Source of the DNA: Psychromonas sp. psych-6C06
Lineage (GTDB): Bacteria > Pseudomonadota > Gammaproteobacteria > Enterobacterales > Psychromonadaceae
Direction of reading: 5' to 3'
Assembly (NCBI RefSeq): GCF_002835465.1
Contig: NZ_PIZM01000012.1
Span: 26,781-90,780, forward strand
DNA length: 64,000 bases
A program made the translations under genes and the position numbers. The notes beneath the pieces were generated by a model that was not told the DNA's origin, ran no database searches, and was given only the letters and a program-made list of their open reading frames with translations. Numbering within the stretch: the stretch's first letter is position 1; the number at the start of each line of letters is the position of its first letter. Shown here piece after piece: positions 1 through 10,535 of the stretch.

Positions 1-129
1 ACTTTTCATTTTTGCATGTTGGCTAACTGAGCTTACATTAATTGGTTGATCGTAATCAGACTCTAAAGATTGTACTGAAAGCGAGCAGAATATCATGCCA
101 ACGATTAAGCTAATTTTATTAATTTTCAT
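1..129 (-). CDS. lptA: LptA, periplasmic LPS-transport bridge protein (N-terminal part only)
   Basis: Only the first 43 codons are in the window; the gene runs off the left edge. The minus-strand reading starts at the ATG at 129-127. It gives a typical signal peptide (MKIN, a hydrophobic stretch ISLIVGMIFCSLS, then VQS) followed by SDYDQPINVSS, which resembles the start of mature LptA. LptA polymerises between the LptC inner-membrane anchor and LptD to carry lipopolysaccharide across the periplasm. The start overlaps the lptC stop by 11 bases, so the two are probably translationally coupled. Identification rests on the short N-terminus plus position directly after lptC. Confidence 0.8.
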   Translation of the reverse strand, partial: MKINKISLIVGMIFCSLSVQSLESDYDQPINVSSVSQHAKMKS

Positions 130-679
130 TTAGGTATACCGCTTTTATCTGTTTTTTAACGATTAATTCTTCACTAACAAGTGATGCCCACATGCCAATG
201 CCTTGTTGATCCATTTGTGGCCCTTGCCAATGAACAAATAGGTCTGTACTGATCTCTTTTTCTGTTAATAATATAGTTAGTTTTTCAGTACTCATTGTCT
301 GTACTAATTGATCTAAACTTAAATTTTTTACCCAAACATCACCAGAAAGAATTAGATGATTATTACCACTTAATTGTCCATCTTCACTAGTTACTTGCCA
401 GGTTGTGATACTATTTTCTTGCTCATTTTGTACATACATTAACACTTTAGGATTTTCAAAAATGGTTATCTCTTTGTCGCTATAACTGGTTGCTTTAGAA
501 GCATGCACTTGATGAGTGATCATACCGGTTTCATCAAAATGATCGCTACTAATGTTGTACGCAATATAACTTGGATGATGCTCTGGTAGTACTTCTAATT
601 GTTGTTGTGGCTTTAGATATAACCAGATTAAAAAAACAACCAACAAAAGAGCGTAGGGGAGCGCTTGTCGTATACTCAT
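119..679 (-). CDS. lptC: LptC, inner-membrane anchor of the LPS export bridge
   Basis: 186 residues, close to the E. coli length of 191. A single N-terminal membrane helix (about residues 7-23, ALPYALLLVVFLIWLYL) is followed by a periplasmic beta-jellyroll-type domain (about 40-180). LptC links the LptB2FG extractor to the LptA bridge. It follows kdsC with no gap (kdsC stop at 680, lptC start at 679) and overlaps lptA by 11 bases, the conserved kdsC-lptC-lptA order. The family diverges fast in sequence; the assignment rests on size, topology and context together. Confidence 0.92.
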   Translation of the reverse strand: MSIRQALPYALLLVVFLIWLYLKPQQQLEVLPEHHPSYIAYNISSDHFDETGMITHQVHASKATSYSDKEITIFENPKVLMYVQNEQENSITTWQVTSEDGQLSGNNHLILSGDVWVKNLSLDQLVQTMSTEKLTILLTEKEISTDLFVHWQGPQMDQQGIGMWASLVSEELIVKKQIKAVYLNEN

Positions 680-1228
680 TTATTGGCTTTTACCCTGTGT
701 TGTATCTAGTTTGTCATGGCATTGTAAAAATAGATCACATATCTCACGTACTGCGCCAAATCCTCCACGAGTGTAGGTAGTCAGATCGGCACCTTGTAAT
801 ACTATAGGGTGGGCATCCATAACAGCAATACCTAACCCACAATGTTGCATGACCGGGAGGTCAACTACATCATCGCCGATATAAGCCACTTGCTCGCTAG
901 AAAGGCCTAATTTTTTAATTAATAACTGATAGGCATCGATTTTATTTTCAATGCCTTGCAATATATGTGTTACTCCTAGGGAGTGCATACGCTGTTCGAC
1001 TATTTTTGATTGTCGGCCGGTTATAATAGCAATCTCGATGCCCATATTCATGATCGCTTTCATACCAAATCCGTCTTTGGTGTGAAATGCTTTAAGCTCT
1101 TCGCCTGCATTACCAAGGTAGATCCGACCATCTGAAAAGACACCATCTACATCGCAAATAAGTAATTTTATCTGTGCTGCGCGATGATAGTTTTCATTAC
1201 TAATTAAGCCGTAAGGAGTTGTGACCAT
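680..1228 (-). CDS. kdsC: KdsC, 3-deoxy-D-manno-octulosonate 8-phosphate phosphatase
   Basis: 182 residues, a HAD-superfamily phosphatase without a cap domain, which works as a tetramer in this family. It removes phosphate from Kdo-8-phosphate in the pathway to lipid A-core. HAD motif I is DVDGVFSDG with nucleophile D26 and acid/base D28; motif II is the T in IITGRQS; motif IV is GDDVVDLPVM. First gene of the kdsC-lptC-lptA operon, divergent from mlaF across about 200 bp. In E. coli kdsD (arabinose-5-phosphate isomerase) lies directly upstream; here it is absent and the mla operon takes its place. Confidence 0.95.
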   Translation of the reverse strand: MVTTPYGLISNENYHRAAQIKLLICDVDGVFSDGRIYLGNAGEELKAFHTKDGFGMKAIMNMGIEIAIITGRQSKIVEQRMHSLGVTHILQGIENKIDAYQLLIKKLGLSSEQVAYIGDDVVDLPVMQHCGLGIAVMDAHPIVLQGADLTTYTRGGFGAVREICDLFLQCHDKLDTTQGKSQ

Positions 1229-1428
1229 TGGATTCTCAATTTAAGGGTTTTTAATTTAAATTATGTCTATCATAAATAAAATAGCAAAATGGTTCCTCCA
1301 AGGCGAGTAATGATTATCTGTTTACTACAATATTGCTACAAAATAGATAAATTAAGCGCTTTAAGGTTTGAATCTTTGTATATATCCCATAAACTAATGT
1401 TTATATTATCAAATGAACCTCACAATTT

Positions 1429-2238
1429 ATGACGCAATTAAATCATCTAGTAATAAATCAGCTCTGTTTTTCTCGTAATGATCGACTGTTATTCGACAAC
1501 TTAGACTTTCAGTTTGAGCGTGGAAAGGTTACTGCTATTTTAGGTCCAAGTGGAATAGGTAAGACGACATTATTAAAACTCATTGGCGGTCAATTACCTG
1601 TAGACAGCGGTGAGATTTTTTTTAACGAGCAAGCAATTCATAATTGCAGTGATCTAGTTCGTTATGAAGCACGTAAAAAAATGGGCATGTTATTTCAAAG
1701 TGGTGCCCTATTTAATGATCTTTCTGTTTTTGAAAATGTTGCCTTTCCATTACGTGAACACTTCAAATTGGAGGAATCTTTACTGACTACTTTGGTGCTA
1801 ATGAAGTTAGAGTCAGTTGGGTTGCGTGGCGCTAAAGATCTAAAACCAGCAGAGCTATCGGGAGGGATGGCTCGTAGGGTGGCACTCGCACGAGCGATTG
1901 CCCTAGATCCTGAACTGATCATGTACGATGAACCTTTTACAGGGCAAGATCCTATATCAATGAATGTACTCTTAAAGCTTGTTAAAGAGCTAAACAAAAG
2001 CCTTGGTTTGACTTCTATCATCGTCTCGCATGATGTTAACGAGGTACTTTCGATTGCCGATAACGTCTACGTGCTTGCAGATAAACGTATTATAGCGAGT
2101 GGTTCTGTAGATGCGGTAATTAAGCAAAAAGACAATGCTTTATTGCAACAGTTCTTACTCGGAAAAAGTGAAGGCCCCGTCCCTTTCCATATGCAAGCAT
2201 TACCATTTTCCGAGCAACTTAAACAGGTAAGTAAGTAA
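1429..2238 (+). CDS. mlaF: MlaF, ATPase of the Mla phospholipid transporter
   Basis: 269-residue ABC ATPase. Walker A is GPSGIGKTT (39-47), the signature LSGGM is at 143-147, and Walker B ends in MYDEP (165-169), followed by a switch histidine in IIVSHD. It powers MlaFEDB, which moves phospholipids between inner membrane and periplasmic MlaC to maintain outer-membrane lipid asymmetry. First gene of mlaFEDCB-ibaG-murA. Its TAA shares one base with the mlaE ATG. No strong Shine-Dalgarno sequence precedes the ATG at 1429. Confidence 0.96.
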   Translation: MTQLNHLVINQLCFSRNDRLLFDNLDFQFERGKVTAILGPSGIGKTTLLKLIGGQLPVDSGEIFFNEQAIHNCSDLVRYEARKKMGMLFQSGALFNDLSVFENVAFPLREHFKLEESLLTTLVLMKLESVGLRGAKDLKPAELSGGMARRVALARAIALDPELIMYDEPFTGQDPISMNVLLKLVKELNKSLGLTSIIVSHDVNEVLSIADNVYVLADKRIIASGSVDAVIKQKDNALLQQFLLGKSEGPVPFHMQALPFSEQLKQVSK

Positions 2239-3014
2239 TGATAACTTTTATTCGTCATGTTGGCAGGGTGAGTTTATCGTTAACGCAAGGTATCGGTCGA
2301 GCATGTTTAATGCTGTGGTTCACGCTTTCAGGAAAGCCACATAAGAAACTGTTTCCATTGCTCATTCAGCAAATTTTCCAATTAGGTATTCTCTCGTTAC
2401 CTATTATTTTAACCTCTGGCTTATTTATCGGTATGGTACTGAGTTTGCAAGGATATTATGTCTTAGTGGATTACGCCGCCGAACAAAGTTTAGGTAGCCT
2501 TGTCGCCCTGTCGTTATTAAGAGAGCTAGGGCCTGTTGTCGCCGCTTTATTATTTGCAGGGAGAGCTGGCTCTTCTTTGACCGCAGAAATAGGGCTAATG
2601 CAAAGTACTGAGCAGCTGGCAAGCATGGAAATGATGGCGGTTTCACCCTATAAGCGCGTGCTTGCCCCTCGATTATTGGCTGCTATTATAACATTACCAA
2701 TGCTGACACTATTGTTTAATGTGGTGGCTATCTGGGGAGGATATTTAATCGGTGTAAATTGGATGGGGGTTGACGGTGGGGCATACTGGTCTGTGATGCA
2801 AGGCAGTGTTGAATATATGCCCGATGTGATGAACGGAGTATTTAAAAGTGTTGTCTTTGCAATAATGATAGCTTGGGTCGCACTTTATAATGGTTATTAT
2901 GTAGTCCCTACCGCGCAGGGTATCAGCCACTCAACCACTAAAACGGTGGTTGTGTCATCCTTGTTAGTATTAGCAATGGATTTTGTTTTAACCGCCTTAA
3001 TGTTTGGTGCTTAG
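2238..3014 (+). CDS. mlaE: MlaE, permease of the Mla phospholipid transporter
   Basis: 258 residues with about five membrane segments and the MlaE-family core (ILTSGLFIGMVLSLQGYYVL, then LLRELGPVVAALLFAGRAGSSLTAEIG, near residues 55-120). As a dimer it forms the membrane channel joining MlaF to the MlaD hexamer. Its start overlaps the mlaF stop by one base; mlaD follows after about 30 bases. High confidence from the conserved core motif and operon order. Confidence 0.96.
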   Translation: MITFIRHVGRVSLSLTQGIGRACLMLWFTLSGKPHKKLFPLLIQQIFQLGILSLPIILTSGLFIGMVLSLQGYYVLVDYAAEQSLGSLVALSLLRELGPVVAALLFAGRAGSSLTAEIGLMQSTEQLASMEMMAVSPYKRVLAPRLLAAIITLPMLTLLFNVVAIWGGYLIGVNWMGVDGGAYWSVMQGSVEYMPDVMNGVFKSVVFAIMIAWVALYNGYYVVPTAQGISHSTTKTVVVSSLLVLAMDFVLTALMFGA

Positions 3015-3046
3015 TATTTGTAAACTGGATTAAATTGGAATTAAAT

Positions 3047-3514
3047 ATGTCTGTTAAAAAAATTGAATTATGGGTAGGTGCATTTGTAATTAGCGCCATC
3101 ATCGCACTTGCTATCCTTGCTTTTAGTGTTGCGGGGTTGTCATTTAAAGGCGAAGGTAAGAGTTACACCTTATCTGCAAGCTTTTCAAATGTCGGTGGGC
3201 TTAAGGTGCGCGCGCCGGTAAAATTAGGTGGTGTAGTCGTTGGCCGAGTAGAAGAGATAACCTTAGACACGCAAACTTATAGGCCAATTGTGCGTTTATC
3301 TATGTATGAAAGTAAAGGGATATACCCAGAAACGTCTTCACTTTCTATTTTAACGTCGGGATTGTTAGGCGAGCAATATATCGGCATAACACCGGGGTTT
3401 GTTGATGAAGATATCGAAATGTTGGGGGATGGAGACAGCATTGAAGATACTAAGTCTGCGCTGATATTAGAAGATCTAATCGGTCAATTCATCTACTCAA
3501 TAAATAAGGATTAA
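3047..3514 (+). CDS. mlaD: MlaD, MCE-domain lipid-binding subunit of the Mla transporter
   Basis: 155 residues from the ATG at 3047. An in-frame TTG lies four codons upstream (3035), but the ATG has GGA eight bases before it and gives the usual MlaD start MSVKKIELWVGAFV. One N-terminal membrane helix (about 8-28) is followed by an MCE domain (about 38-118, including ASFSNVGGLKVRAPVKLGGVVVG). MlaD forms a hexameric ring that receives or delivers phospholipid from MlaC. It is followed two bases later by mlaC. Confidence 0.95.
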   Translation: MSVKKIELWVGAFVISAIIALAILAFSVAGLSFKGEGKSYTLSASFSNVGGLKVRAPVKLGGVVVGRVEEITLDTQTYRPIVRLSMYESKGIYPETSSLSILTSGLLGEQYIGITPGFVDEDIEMLGDGDSIEDTKSALILEDLIGQFIYSINKD

Positions 3515-3516
3515 TA

Positions 3517-4125
3517 ATGAGAATTGTATTTGCTGTTTGTTTAATCATCGCTACTTTTCTAACTCATGCGCAGACAAACGTAGAGAGTGATCCTAATCAA
3601 GTTATTCACTCGGTATCAGTTAATACCTTTGCACGTATTAATGCGGACAAAGAAAAGCTTCAAGCGCAACCTGATCATATTAGAGTGATCATTGAAGAGC
3701 AGTTGATTCCATATTTTGATTATAAATTTGCAGCCTATAAGGTAATGGGAAGCCACCTAAAAAATACCACAAGGGAACAACGTGATCAGTTTGTTGAAGC
3801 TTTTAAAACGTATTTAATTAACGCCTATGGACATATTTTATTTGAGTATGATCAACAAGAGGTAGAAATACTCGATAATCGCCATTTTCAAGGTAAACGT
3901 ATCATTACAATTCCTGTTAAAATTCGCGATAAAAATGACAACATTACTCAGATAGCTTTTAAATTACGAAAAAACAAAAAAACAGGTGAATGGAAAGTAT
4001 TTGATGTGATTGCTGAAGGGATAAGTATGCTCGACACAAAACAGTCAGAGTTAAATGAACTTATTCATAAGCATGGGGTCGATTATGTGATTACGTTACT
4101 AGAAAAGAAAAATAGTGAGTTTTGA
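3517..4125 (+). CDS. mlaC: MlaC, periplasmic phospholipid shuttle
   Basis: 202 residues. N-terminal signal peptide (MRIVFAVCLIIATFLTHA, likely cleaved after THA) followed by a MlaC/Ttg2D-type domain. This soluble carrier moves phospholipids between the outer-membrane MlaA complex and inner-membrane MlaFEDB. An AAGGA ribosome site precedes the ATG. The TGA at 4123-4125 shares its A with the mlaB ATG, which indicates coupled translation. Family assignment comes from length, signal peptide and operon position. Confidence 0.94.
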   Translation: MRIVFAVCLIIATFLTHAQTNVESDPNQVIHSVSVNTFARINADKEKLQAQPDHIRVIIEEQLIPYFDYKFAAYKVMGSHLKNTTREQRDQFVEAFKTYLINAYGHILFEYDQQEVEILDNRHFQGKRIITIPVKIRDKNDNITQIAFKLRKNKKTGEWKVFDVIAEGISMLDTKQSELNELIHKHGVDYVITLLEKKNSEF

Positions 4126-4399
4126 TGGTGGGTAATATTAATCATAAACAATATGAAATTTCTGGCGATTTAGTACTTCAAGCGCTTTCTTTACAGCGAT
4201 ATCCAGATATAAAAAGTTACAGCAATATAAAAACAATTGATTTGCAGGGGGTAAAAACTATAGACTCTGCGGGTATTGCTTACTTAGCACAAATTAAAAC
4301 AGCCTTCTCAACGATACAGTTTATCAACAGTGCTGAAAAAATATTTATACTATCAGCTTTATATGGGGTTGATTTTCTCTTTACGGAACGAGGCTTTCA

Positions 4400-4403
<4 letters not shown>
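4125..4403 (+). CDS. mlaB: MlaB, STAS-domain subunit of the Mla transporter
   Basis: 92 residues from the ATG at 4125, which overlaps the mlaC stop by one base (TGATG). A TTG one codon upstream could also be read but is less likely. It is a single STAS domain, with the characteristic IDLQGVKTIDSAGIAYLAQI stretch at about residues 39-58. MlaB binds MlaF and is needed for activity and stability of the ABC complex. Its stop overlaps the ibaG start by four bases (ATGA). Confidence 0.93.
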
Positions 4404-5928
<1,525 letters not shown>

Positions 5929-5943
5929 GCTTCGATAGACAAT

Positions 5944-5977
5944 AAAAAAGGGAAGCTAATGCTTCCCTTTTTTATTG
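5944..5977 (+). terminator. Rho-independent terminator of the mla-murA operon
   Basis: The hairpin AAGGGAAGC-TAAT-GCTTCCCTT is followed by a run of T, 16 bases after the murA stop codon. Confidence 0.93.
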
Positions 5978-5993
5978 CTAATACTTAATCGTA

Positions 5994-6155
5994 ATACCAA
6001 TCGAATTAAGTATGTGATCTAAATTCTGCGCAGGAAAAGTGACTTAACTCAAGGCGAAACTTGACGTAAATGGTTGTTCCCTTTACGAAAGATTCAACGA
6101 AGAGGCAGTTTGCTTTAACCAGCAAAATAGATCAGCTATTTATTTCGTTTGGTAT
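5994..6155 (+). repeat. Interspersed repeat family A, copy 1 (full, 162 bp)
   Basis: The left end reads ATACCAATCGAATTAAG and continues TATGTGATC. The right end, reverse-complemented, reads ATACCAAACGAAATAAATAG and continues CTGATC, so the element has imperfect terminal inverted repeats of about 26 bp. The interior contains a conserved block, GACGTAAATGGTTG then TCCCTTTACGAAA. No coding potential is visible. Related copies lie at 23768, 33866, 38824 and 56281. Confidence 0.85.
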
Positions 6156-6156
6156 A

Positions 6157-6202
6157 ATACCAATTTCGCTAATATTGATCAGTTATTTAGTGGATTTGGT
6201 AT
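6157..6202 (+). repeat. Family A remnant: two terminal repeats back to back
   Basis: 46 bases beginning ATACCAATTTCGCTAATATT and ending TTTAGTGGATTTGGTAT. The two halves are imperfect inverted copies of each other and match the ends of family A with no interior. It lies one base after copy 1. Confidence 0.75.
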
Positions 6203-6222
6203 AAGTGCCAATAATTGAGCCA

Positions 6223-7317
6223 CTAGTTTTGTTTCGATGTTTCTGCTTTAAATTGAGGTGTAGTTAGTTCGCCAATAATAACAGGTAGTTGTAGCTCTTT
6301 GCCTTTTCTAAGTAGAGTTAAGGTTGTTTCTGAGCCTGGTTTTAGCTCTGCAACACTATCCATTGCAGTGACTAAGTTTTCAACTGACTTTCCATTAATT
6401 TTTAATAAGATATCATTCACTTCTACGCCAGCATTAAAGGCTGGTCCATTCTCATTAACTGCTTTGATGATAATGCTGTTTTGTGATTTTAACCCCCACA
6501 ATCGGGCTAATAATGGATCCAAGTTTTCTGCAACTAAGCCAAGAGAGCCACGAATAACACGTCCATCACGTATCAAACTTTCCATGATACGTTGTGATAA
6601 TTGGTAGGGAATAGCAAAACTGATGCCATTACTAATATTTTGACTGTTGGTATAAAACTCAGATGTGTTAATGCCCACTAACTCTCCTCGACTATTAATT
6701 AAAGCCCCACCGGAGTTACCTTCATTGATCGCTGCATCTGTTTGTAAAAAATCTTGTCGACCCGAAGAGCTCATACCATTTCGGCCAGTCGCGCTGATAA
6801 TGCCTTGAGTAATCGTTTGACCTAGGTTATACGGATTACCTATGGCTAAAACAATATCGCCCACTTGAGGGATATAGCTTGGATTTTGAGGAATGACTGG
6901 TAAGTTATTACCTTCGATCTGTAATACTGCTAAATCGGTAATCAAATCACTTCCTACCACTTTAGCGCTAAATAAACGACCATCCTGCAATGCTATCAAT
7001 ATTTGATCCGCTTGTGAGACGACGTGAAAGTTAGTGAGGATATAGCCTTTATTATCGACAATAATTCCAGACCCTAACCCTGTTGGTTGTAAGTGTTGTT
7101 TATTATCAATACCTGAGTCGATATATTGCTGAGAGTAAATGTTCACTACGGCAGGAGATGCTTTTTTTACTGCATCACTGTAACTTGCAACTTGATTGTT
7201 ATCAAAAAATTTACCTACAACATTGACAAAGTTTGCGCCATATAGCACAACCAGCGCGATAATAATTCCCCAAAAAATAGGCTTTAGAAAATAGAAAAGT
7301 TGCGTTTTAAAATTCAT
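6223..7317 (-). CDS. degS: DegS, membrane-anchored site-1 serine protease
   Basis: 364 residues. One N-terminal membrane helix (about 12-34) anchors a periplasmic HtrA-type trypsin domain with the triad H98 (TNFHVV), D128 (ITDLAV) and S202 (GNSGGAL), and a single C-terminal PDZ domain (about 255-345). One PDZ plus an anchor distinguishes DegS from DegP/DegQ. In the family, DegS cleaves RseA after its PDZ senses misfolded porins, which starts the sigma-E response. No degQ partner is adjacent, unlike in E. coli. It is a single gene between two repeat-bearing intergenic regions. Confidence 0.94.
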   Translation of the reverse strand: MNFKTQLFYFLKPIFWGIIIALVVLYGANFVNVVGKFFDNNQVASYSDAVKKASPAVVNIYSQQYIDSGIDNKQHLQPTGLGSGIIVDNKGYILTNFHVVSQADQILIALQDGRLFSAKVVGSDLITDLAVLQIEGNNLPVIPQNPSYIPQVGDIVLAIGNPYNLGQTITQGIISATGRNGMSSSGRQDFLQTDAAINEGNSGGALINSRGELVGINTSEFYTNSQNISNGISFAIPYQLSQRIMESLIRDGRVIRGSLGLVAENLDPLLARLWGLKSQNSIIIKAVNENGPAFNAGVEVNDILLKINGKSVENLVTAMDSVAELKPGSETTLTLLRKGKELQLPVIIGELTTPQFKAETSKQN

Positions 7318-7411
7318 ACAGCGAAGCCAATTATGTAAAAGGTGACATTATATAGTAAAGCACTTGTTTAAACTCTGTTTTTAAGGTGACCGTTTTGTGA
7401 TTTTAAAAGAA

Positions 7412-7453
7412 ATAAGGCTAAATAAGGGCAAATAAATTTCTTATTTAGCCTCA
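7412..7453 (-). terminator. Probable terminator for hemL, displaced by a repeat
   Basis: Inverted repeat AGGCTAAATAAG / CTTATTTAGCCT with a loop of about 15 bases. Read on the minus strand it is followed by TTATTTCTTTTAA, a T-rich tail. It lies about 200 bases past the hemL stop, with repeat B between them, and its edge overlaps the end of repeat B by a few bases. Confidence 0.6.
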
Positions 7454-7640
7454 ATTCTGGTTAATGGAAGCGTTATGGCGTTTAAAATCATGATATTGCT
7501 ACTTTTATAATACAGTGCCGTTAGTTTTGCGTAGTTCAAGGCAAATTATCGTCGCAATAACGGGTTATTGGTAGATGATTTAACGCCGAAATTCGCGGAA
7601 GTAGCGGTATTGTATCGCTTTACTTATCCAGAACTGAGGT
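7449..7640 (-). repeat. Interspersed repeat family B, copy 1 (192 bp, terminal inverted repeats)
   Basis: The left end, CCTCAATTCTGGTTAATGGA then AGCG, matches the reverse complement of the right end, CCTCAGTTCTGGATAAGTAA then AGCG, over about 24 bases. In minus orientation the interior begins ATACAATACCGCTACTTCC and resembles the partial copy at 23591. No ORF of note lies inside. Confidence 0.75.
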
Positions 7641-7657
7641 TATTTAGCCTGTTGTTA

Positions 7658-8935
7658 TTAAATCATTTCTAATGCACGTTTTGCTGCTTGTAATGTGTTT
7701 TCAATATCTTGATCGCTATGTGCAAGCGATAGAAAGCCTGCCTCAAATGCAGAAGGAGCTAAGTAGATACCTTCAGCAAGCATCAGATGAAAGAACTTTT
7801 TAAATTTATCTACATCACAGTCGCAAACTTCTGAAAAATTAGTTACCTGCTCTGCATCGGTGAAAAAGAAACCAAACATTCCACCGACATAGTTTACTGT
7901 CAATGGTACACCTACTTCTTTTGCTACCCTTTTTAAACCAAGCGCAAGGCGTTCTGTTTTATCTGCTAATTGTTTATATTCAGGGGTATCAAGGGCGTTA
8001 AGCGCGGCTAAACCGGCTGCCATTGCAATAGGGTTTCCTGAAAGAGTACCTGCTTGATAAACTGGTCCTGTTGGTGCGATATGTTGCATCACCTCTTTCT
8101 TACCACCAAATGCACCGACTGGCATACCGCCTCCAATGACTTTCCCTAAGGTTGTTAAATCAGGCGTGATGCCATAGTGTGCCTGTGCACCACCTAATGC
8201 AACACGAAAACCTGTCATCACTTCATCTAAAATCAGTAGGGCACCTGACTTATCACAGATCTCGCGCAAGCCCTGCAAAAATCCATCAGCAGGGGGGATA
8301 CAGTTCATATTTCCGGCAACGGGTTCAACAATAATACAAGCTATTTGTTCGGGGTAATTTGTAAATAATGCTTCAACAGACTCAAGATCGTTATAGTTTG
8401 CTGTTAATGTATGTTGAGCAAAATCGGCAGGTATGCCTGGAGAACTTGGTTGACCTAAAGTGAGTGCTCCTGAGCCCGCTTTTACTAATAGCGAATCAGC
8501 ATGACCATGATAACAACCTTCAAACTTTAAAATTTTATCACGGTTGGTGTAACCGCGAGCTAAGCGAATGGCACTCATGGTCGCTTCTGTACCTGAGCTA
8601 ACCATGCGAAGTTGTTCCATTGAAGGCACCAAGCTCTTTACTTTTTCGGCCATGATTATTTCTAATTCAGTCGGAGCTCCAAAACTTAAACCATTTTCTG
8701 CGGCTTCAATAACGGCCTGTTTAACATCAGGGTGATTATGCCCTAAGATCATCGGCCCCCATGAGCCGACATAATCAATGTATTGTTTTTTATCAGCGTC
8801 AAAAATATAAGCATCTTGCGCTCGCTCAATAAATAGTGGCCCGCCACCGACACCATTAAATGCACGAACGGGGGAATTTACACCACCTGGAATAATATTT
8901 TGTGCGCGTTGGAAAAGGGTTTCTGAATTGCTCAT
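7658..8935 (-). CDS. hemL: HemL, glutamate-1-semialdehyde 2,1-aminomutase
   Basis: 425 residues, the standard family length. This PLP enzyme converts glutamate-1-semialdehyde to 5-aminolevulinate in the C5 pathway of haem synthesis. It is a fold-type I aminotransferase with the PLP-binding lysine K265 in [18 protein letters not shown], the DE pair in [12 protein letters not shown] (about 234-244), and the [15 protein letters not shown] phosphate-binding region (about 113-127). Transcribed alone and divergent from clcA. The region after its stop has received a family B repeat. Confidence 0.97.
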   Translation of the reverse strand: MSNSETLFQRAQNIIPGGVNSPVRAFNGVGGGPLFIERAQDAYIFDADKKQYIDYVGSWGPMILGHNHPDVKQAVIEAAENGLSFGAPTELEIIMAEKVKSLVPSMEQLRMVSSGTEATMSAIRLARGYTNRDKILKFEGCYHGHADSLLVKAGSGALTLGQPSSPGIPADFAQHTLTANYNDLESVEALFTNYPEQIACIIVEPVAGNMNCIPPADGFLQGLREICDKSGALLILDEVMTGFRVALGGAQAHYGITPDLTTLGKVIGGGMPVGAFGGKKEVMQHIAPTGPVYQAGTLSGNPIAMAAGLAALNALDTPEYKQLADKTERLALGLKRVAKEVGVPLTVNYVGGMFGFFFTDAEQVTNFSEVCDCDVDKFKKFFHLMLAEGIYLAPSAFEAGFLSLAHSDQDIENTLQAAKRALEMI

Positions 8936-9114
8936 CTGATGCCTATAATAATTATGTTTGAATAACGTTAATATATCAGATTCTCTAGGTAGAAAAAAAC
9001 AGTCAATTATATTTGTTGTAAGTGATTTATTTGAACTGCATCAACTCTTTAAGGTCTAATATTTTTATATAATGATTGTTTTTGTCTTTCAATTCATAAA
9101 GTAGTCTTAATTGT

Positions 9115-10533
9115 ATGTTCAAGACCATCTCATCATTTTTTATCAATAATCTGCGCCGTTTTGTCGATAGGTTTTTCACTCGTAAAAGTAGTGCATTGCT
9201 TATCTGGTTATCGGTGTTTATTGGTGTCCTTGCCGGTGCAATGTCTGCACTCTTTGATCATGGCATTATTTGGGTTGCTGAATTACGTCTGTTATTTATT
9301 GAAGCCTACAGCGATTCAACGACACCTATGTGGTTGGTCGCTATTCCAATCTCTTCACTAATGGCTGGGGTGGCTTTTTACATTACTCACAGATTTGCAC
9401 CAGAAGCCGGTGGTAGCGGTATTCCTGAAATCGAAGGTGCGATGGAAGGTATGCGCCCTGTGCGCTGGAAGCGTGTTATTCCGGTCAAATTTTTTGGTGG
9501 TTTACTCGCTTTAGGCAGTGGCATGGTACTAGGGCGAGAAGGCCCTTCTGTACAGCTTGGTGCAAATATCGGACGCATGATTTCTGATATTTTTAAAGTT
9601 AATAAAGCTGATGCTCAAGCATTATTAGCTGCAGGTGCTGCTGGTGGACTTGCTGCCGCCTTTAATGCGCCACTGGCGGGTATCATGTTTGTAATCGAAG
9701 AGATGCGCTCGCAGTTTAACTATAACCTGACATCAACAAAAAGCGTTTTCATGAGTGCAATAATGGCAACTATTGTGATGCGCCTTATTACCGATCAAGA
9801 TGCAGTTGTTACGGTAACTCAATATAGTCACCCAAGTTTAATCTCGTTATGGCTGTACCTTCTACTTGGTTTTTGTTTTGGTGTTATAGGTATTTTGTTT
9901 AATAAAATGATTCTTGCTACTCAAGACATGTATCTTTTTATCCATCAAAATCAGCGTTGGCGCTTTGTCATGATTGGTGTGTTTTTAGGTGCGATTTTTG
10001 GAGCACTATCGATTATTGAGCCGGATCTTGCTTTTAGTGGTATGGAGCTAATTCCAGAAGTAGAAGCGGGTCACTATTTAATGGGCGGTTTATTAACAAT
10101 TTTCTTGTTTCGTATTGTTGCTACCTTACTCAGTTTCGGTTCAGGAGCACCGGGTGGCGTTTTTGCACCTACATTAGCATTAGGGACACTTTTTGGTATG
10201 TTATTTGGTCTTGGTGCACAGCAGTTATTTCCGCATTTAATTACTACGCCAGGCACTTTTGCGATTGCTGGCATGGGCGGGCTATTTGCAGCAACGGTGC
10301 GTGCTCCAATTACTGGCATATTATTAGTTATTGAAATGACGAGTAATTATGAAATGATTTTACCGCTGATTGTAACTTGTTTGGGAGCAACCATGGTGGC
10401 GCAGTCTTTAGGTGGACGCCCAATTTATACTCAGCTGTTAGAGCGAACAATGCGTTTGTCTATGCGCCGTAAACGTGAAGAAACGACACGTAAAGCAATG
10501 TCTCGTTTGGCATCGACAGAGCCTAAGGAATAA
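9115..10533 (+). CDS. clcA: ClcA/EriC-type H+/Cl- exchange transporter
   Basis: 472 residues, equal to E. coli ClcA within one residue. The chloride-binding motifs are GSGIP (100-104), GREGP (140-144) and GSGAPGGVFAP (near 340-350). The gating glutamate is E142, and the second, proton-coupling glutamate of exchangers is present as E196 in VIEEMRSQF. Having both suggests a proton-coupled antiporter, not a channel. In the family it supports extreme acid resistance by chloride/proton exchange. No clear Shine-Dalgarno precedes the ATG; a coiled-coil protein follows after two bases. Confidence 0.92.
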   Translation: MFKTISSFFINNLRRFVDRFFTRKSSALLIWLSVFIGVLAGAMSALFDHGIIWVAELRLLFIEAYSDSTTPMWLVAIPISSLMAGVAFYITHRFAPEAGGSGIPEIEGAMEGMRPVRWKRVIPVKFFGGLLALGSGMVLGREGPSVQLGANIGRMISDIFKVNKADAQALLAAGAAGGLAAAFNAPLAGIMFVIEEMRSQFNYNLTSTKSVFMSAIMATIVMRLITDQDAVVTVTQYSHPSLISLWLYLLLGFCFGVIGILFNKMILATQDMYLFIHQNQRWRFVMIGVFLGAIFGALSIIEPDLAFSGMELIPEVEAGHYLMGGLLTIFLFRIVATLLSFGSGAPGGVFAPTLALGTLFGMLFGLGAQQLFPHLITTPGTFAIAGMGGLFAATVRAPITGILLVIEMTSNYEMILPLIVTCLGATMVAQSLGGRPIYTQLLERTMRLSMRRKREETTRKAMSRLASTEPKE

Positions 10534-10535
10534 TT

